The translations under genes were made by a program, and so were the position numbers. From contig CABSKZ010000129.1 in NCBI GenBank assembly GCA_902478395.1, forward strand, positions 1-7,492: a stretch of DNA of 7,492 nucleotides. Direction: 5' to 3'. The stretch comes from an uncultured Eubacteriales bacterium (GTDB lineage: Bacteria; Bacillota; Clostridia; UBA1381; UBA9506). Shown here in pieces: positions 6,182 to 7,492 of the stretch. The notes under the pieces were generated by a model. It did no database searches. It had not been told where the DNA came from and saw only the letters and a program-made list of their open reading frames with translations. Position 1 is the stretch's first letter, and each line of letters begins with the position of its first letter.

Positions 6182-7492
6182 TTAGAATAACGCGAGCGTG
6201 TTATAGAGTATTTTTGAAATCTCCGCTCTTGTAATGTACTGTTCAGGATTAAAGTTTCCGTTTTCGTCGCCGCCGATTATTCCGAGCGCACGCATCATAT
6301 ACACGTCTTCCTTAGAATAATCCGCAATTGCCGCATCATCGGCAAACAGGCCGGCTTCCTCGTCCGCAGTAATTCCTTTCGCCTTGATAATCCGTGCGAT
6401 TTGGAGCGCGGCATCCTGCCTCGTAATGTTCTGCCCAACGCCGAACGCGCCATCGCCCATGCCGTTTGAAATTCCATTGCCATACAGGGCACAGATGAAA
6501 TCATAATACCAAGCATCGCTTTGAACATCCGTAAACGGCAATTCCGTTTGCTCGTTATCCAACGCGAATCCTTTTGCCAGCAGTTTGGCCATTTCCTCAC
6601 GTTTCAAATATCCATTTGGGTCAAAGGTGCCATTTCCTTTGCCGCTGATGATACCACGCTCACAAAGCGAGGTTATATACCCCTTCGCCCAGGAGGCGCT
6701 GTCCAAGTCGGTGAATGGTTCGTCCTCCGGTTCGGGCTGTGGCTGGGGAGATGGAGTGGCTACGGTCATGGTATTCGTTTTACCTCCCGTTCCGCCGCCA
6801 GAACTGCCGCCGCCGGATGAAGAGGTCTTTTTAACCACCACCGGTTTTCCGCAGGTATAAGGTGTTTGGTCAATCTCTACCGTTGCCGTCATCATCACCC
6901 GTACATCCTGTCCTGTCGGCCTTGTAACCCTCGCGGTATGACCGGACACTTCAATATAGGACGTATCACTGGATTTCCAGCTTATTTCATAAGAATCGAC
7001 CGTCTGCGGAAGCGAGAAGTCACCAGTTACTTCACTTGGCAGCTCGACTTTCTCCCAAAGAGAGAGGTTTTCATCTCCGCCAGCCTGGTTTGCATAACAA
7101 CCAATGAAATTGACTGCTTCCACCCCGTTCGGAAATTCCAGCTGGACATATCTGGAATACCCGGCAACATCTAAAATTAAATCATTCGTAACATTTGGTT
7201 TAATACTGCCATTTGTATAAATATCTTTCCACACATATGAATCCTGTGAGGTTTTAATCGTCAGGCCAGTAGCGGCGGTTCCTTTGTAAACAATTAAAAA
7301 TTCATTGAAAACTTTTGCAGTCCCAAGGTCGACCGTAATACTCCTTTTGCTGCCTATTGTCCACGCGGAAGTAGTATCGTCGTCAAGCGCATTGTCCTCG
7401 TTTCCGCTTGGATTTTTCACTGCCCTTTTTGTCATGATATCATTTGCCGGATGCCGGATAACCGTAAAATCAAACTCTTTGCTCTCCGTGGT
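6182..7492 (-). CDS. SLH-anchored surface protein with F5/8C and aBig domains (5' end beyond right edge)
   Basis: This is the C-terminal 436 residues of a cell-wall-anchored protein. The frame is open to the right edge, so the ATG at 7435 is internal and the true start lies outside. Numbering from that Met as 1: the 19 residues before it (ending EFDFTVIRHPANDI) look like the last strand of an atrophied bacterial Ig-like (aBig) domain. Residues about 5-115 form an F5/8C-type sheet (ALDDDTTSAWTIG, SITVDLGTAKVFNEF, YVQLEFPNG). Residues about 122-203 are a second aBig-like domain (ISWKSSDTSYIEVSG, ARVTRPTGQDVRVMMTATV). Residues about 204-240 are a Gly/Ser then Pro/Glu linker. Three SLH repeats follow at 241-290, 301-352 and 364-417, and the protein ends just after them. 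SLH triplets bind pyruvylated secondary wall polymer. The F5/8C domain probably binds glycan. A catalytic domain, often a glycoside hydrolase or lyase in such proteins, may lie upstream but cannot be seen. The gene ends 84 bases before the GH31 gene. Confidence 0.9.
   Translation of the reverse strand, partial: TTESKEFDFTVIRHPANDIMTKRAVKNPSGNEDNALDDDTTSAWTIGSKRSITVDLGTAKVFNEFLIVYKGTAATGLTIKTSQDSYVWKDIYTNGSIKPNVTNDLILDVAGYSRYVQLEFPNGVEAVNFIGCYANQAGGDENLSLWEKVELPSEVTGDFSLPQTVDSYEISWKSSDTSYIEVSGHTARVTRPTGQDVRVMMTATVEIDQTPYTCGKPVVVKKTSSSGGGSSGGGTGGKTNTMTVATPSPQPQPEPEDEPFTDLDSASWAKGYITSLCERGIISGKGNGTFDPNGYLKREEMAKLLAKGFALDNEQTELPFTDVQSDAWYYDFICALYGNGISNGMGDGAFGVGQNITRQDAALQIARIIKAKGITADEEAGLFADDAAIADYSKEDVYMMRALGIIGGDENGNFNPEQYITRAEISKILYNTLALF
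6185..6715 (-). repeat. Three SLH domain repeats (wall anchor)
   Basis: Three diverged tandem repeats of about 50-55 codons encode SLH domains, each opening with an FTD or FAD-like turn and containing a G.I.G....F.P/G......R.. core. SLH1 is at about 6566-6715, SLH2 at about 6380-6535 and SLH3 at about 6185-6346. The motif that reads TRAE in canonical SLH domains is KREE, TRQD and TRAE respectively, so only the last copy is canonical. The DNA copies have diverged, so this is a protein-level repeat and not a recombination substrate. Confidence 0.9.
6716..6826 (-). other. Low-complexity Gly/Ser and Pro/Glu linker
   Basis: These 37 codons encode a flexible tether between the Ig-like domain and the SLH anchor. 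It has a Gly/Ser-rich part (SSSGGGSSGGGTGG), then a Thr-rich part, then a PSPQPQPEPEDEP stretch. Such linkers are usual between wall anchors and the functional part of surface enzymes. Confidence 0.85.

Noticed and set aside
6187..6204. Inverted repeat at the end of the SLH gene (ATAAC...GTTAT)
   Set aside because: Five pairs, then an A/C mismatch, and no following T-run on the minus strand. It lies within the last codons and does not look like an intrinsic terminator.
7433..7435. ATG at 7435 as the start of the SLH protein
   Set aside because: The frame stays open for 19 more codons to the edge, encodes the end of an Ig-like domain there, and no ribosome binding site precedes the ATG.

Overview
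The window is a compact single-strand gene cluster: all five genes lie on the minus strand and read from the right edge to the left. Everything points to a Gram-positive Bacillota, probably a clostridial or Paenibacillus-like fibre or glycan degrader. The signs are C-terminal S-layer homology (SLH) domains, an LplB/YtcP-type pair of ABC sugar permeases, strong AGGAGG-type ribosome binding sites, and a base composition that looks near or slightly under 50% GC. No genus can be named from the sequence alone. Both end genes are cut by the window edges.

In transcription order: (1) 7492-6182, the C-terminal part of a cell-surface protein with the tail of one atrophied Ig-like (aBig) domain, an F5/8C (discoidin-like) carbohydrate-binding domain, a second aBig-like domain, a Gly/Pro-rich linker and three SLH repeats that anchor it to the wall. 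(2) 6097-4295, a cytoplasmic-looking GH31 alpha-glycosidase of 600 residues with a divergent active site. (3) 4253-1467, a large heparinase II/III-type polysaccharide lyase-like protein with a DNRLRE (CBM96-like) beta domain inserted ahead of the alpha-toroid. (4) 1424-444, an LplB-type permease. (5) 431 to the left edge, the N-terminal 143 residues of the partner YtcP/MalG-type permease.

The gaps between genes are 84, 41, 42 and 12 bases and hold no convincing terminator, so genes 2-5 look like one operon, with gene 1 possibly in it. The likely logic is capture of a polysaccharide at the cell surface by the SLH protein (whose catalytic part, if any, lies beyond the right edge), import of oligosaccharides by the two-permease ABC transporter, and intracellular breakdown by the lyase and the alpha-glycosidase. 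A heparinase-fold lyase beside an alpha-glycosidase suggests a uronate-containing glycan with alpha-linked side or backbone sugars. The actual substrate cannot be read from the sequence. The solute-binding protein and regulators expected for such a transporter are not in the window.

Two start codons differ from the longest open frames. The lyase most likely starts at a TTG (4253) behind a perfect AGGAGG, and the LplB-type permease at an ATG (1424) behind AAGGAG. No RNA genes, insertion sequences, CRISPR arrays or integration sites were seen, and no stretch of 300 bases lacks a gene.
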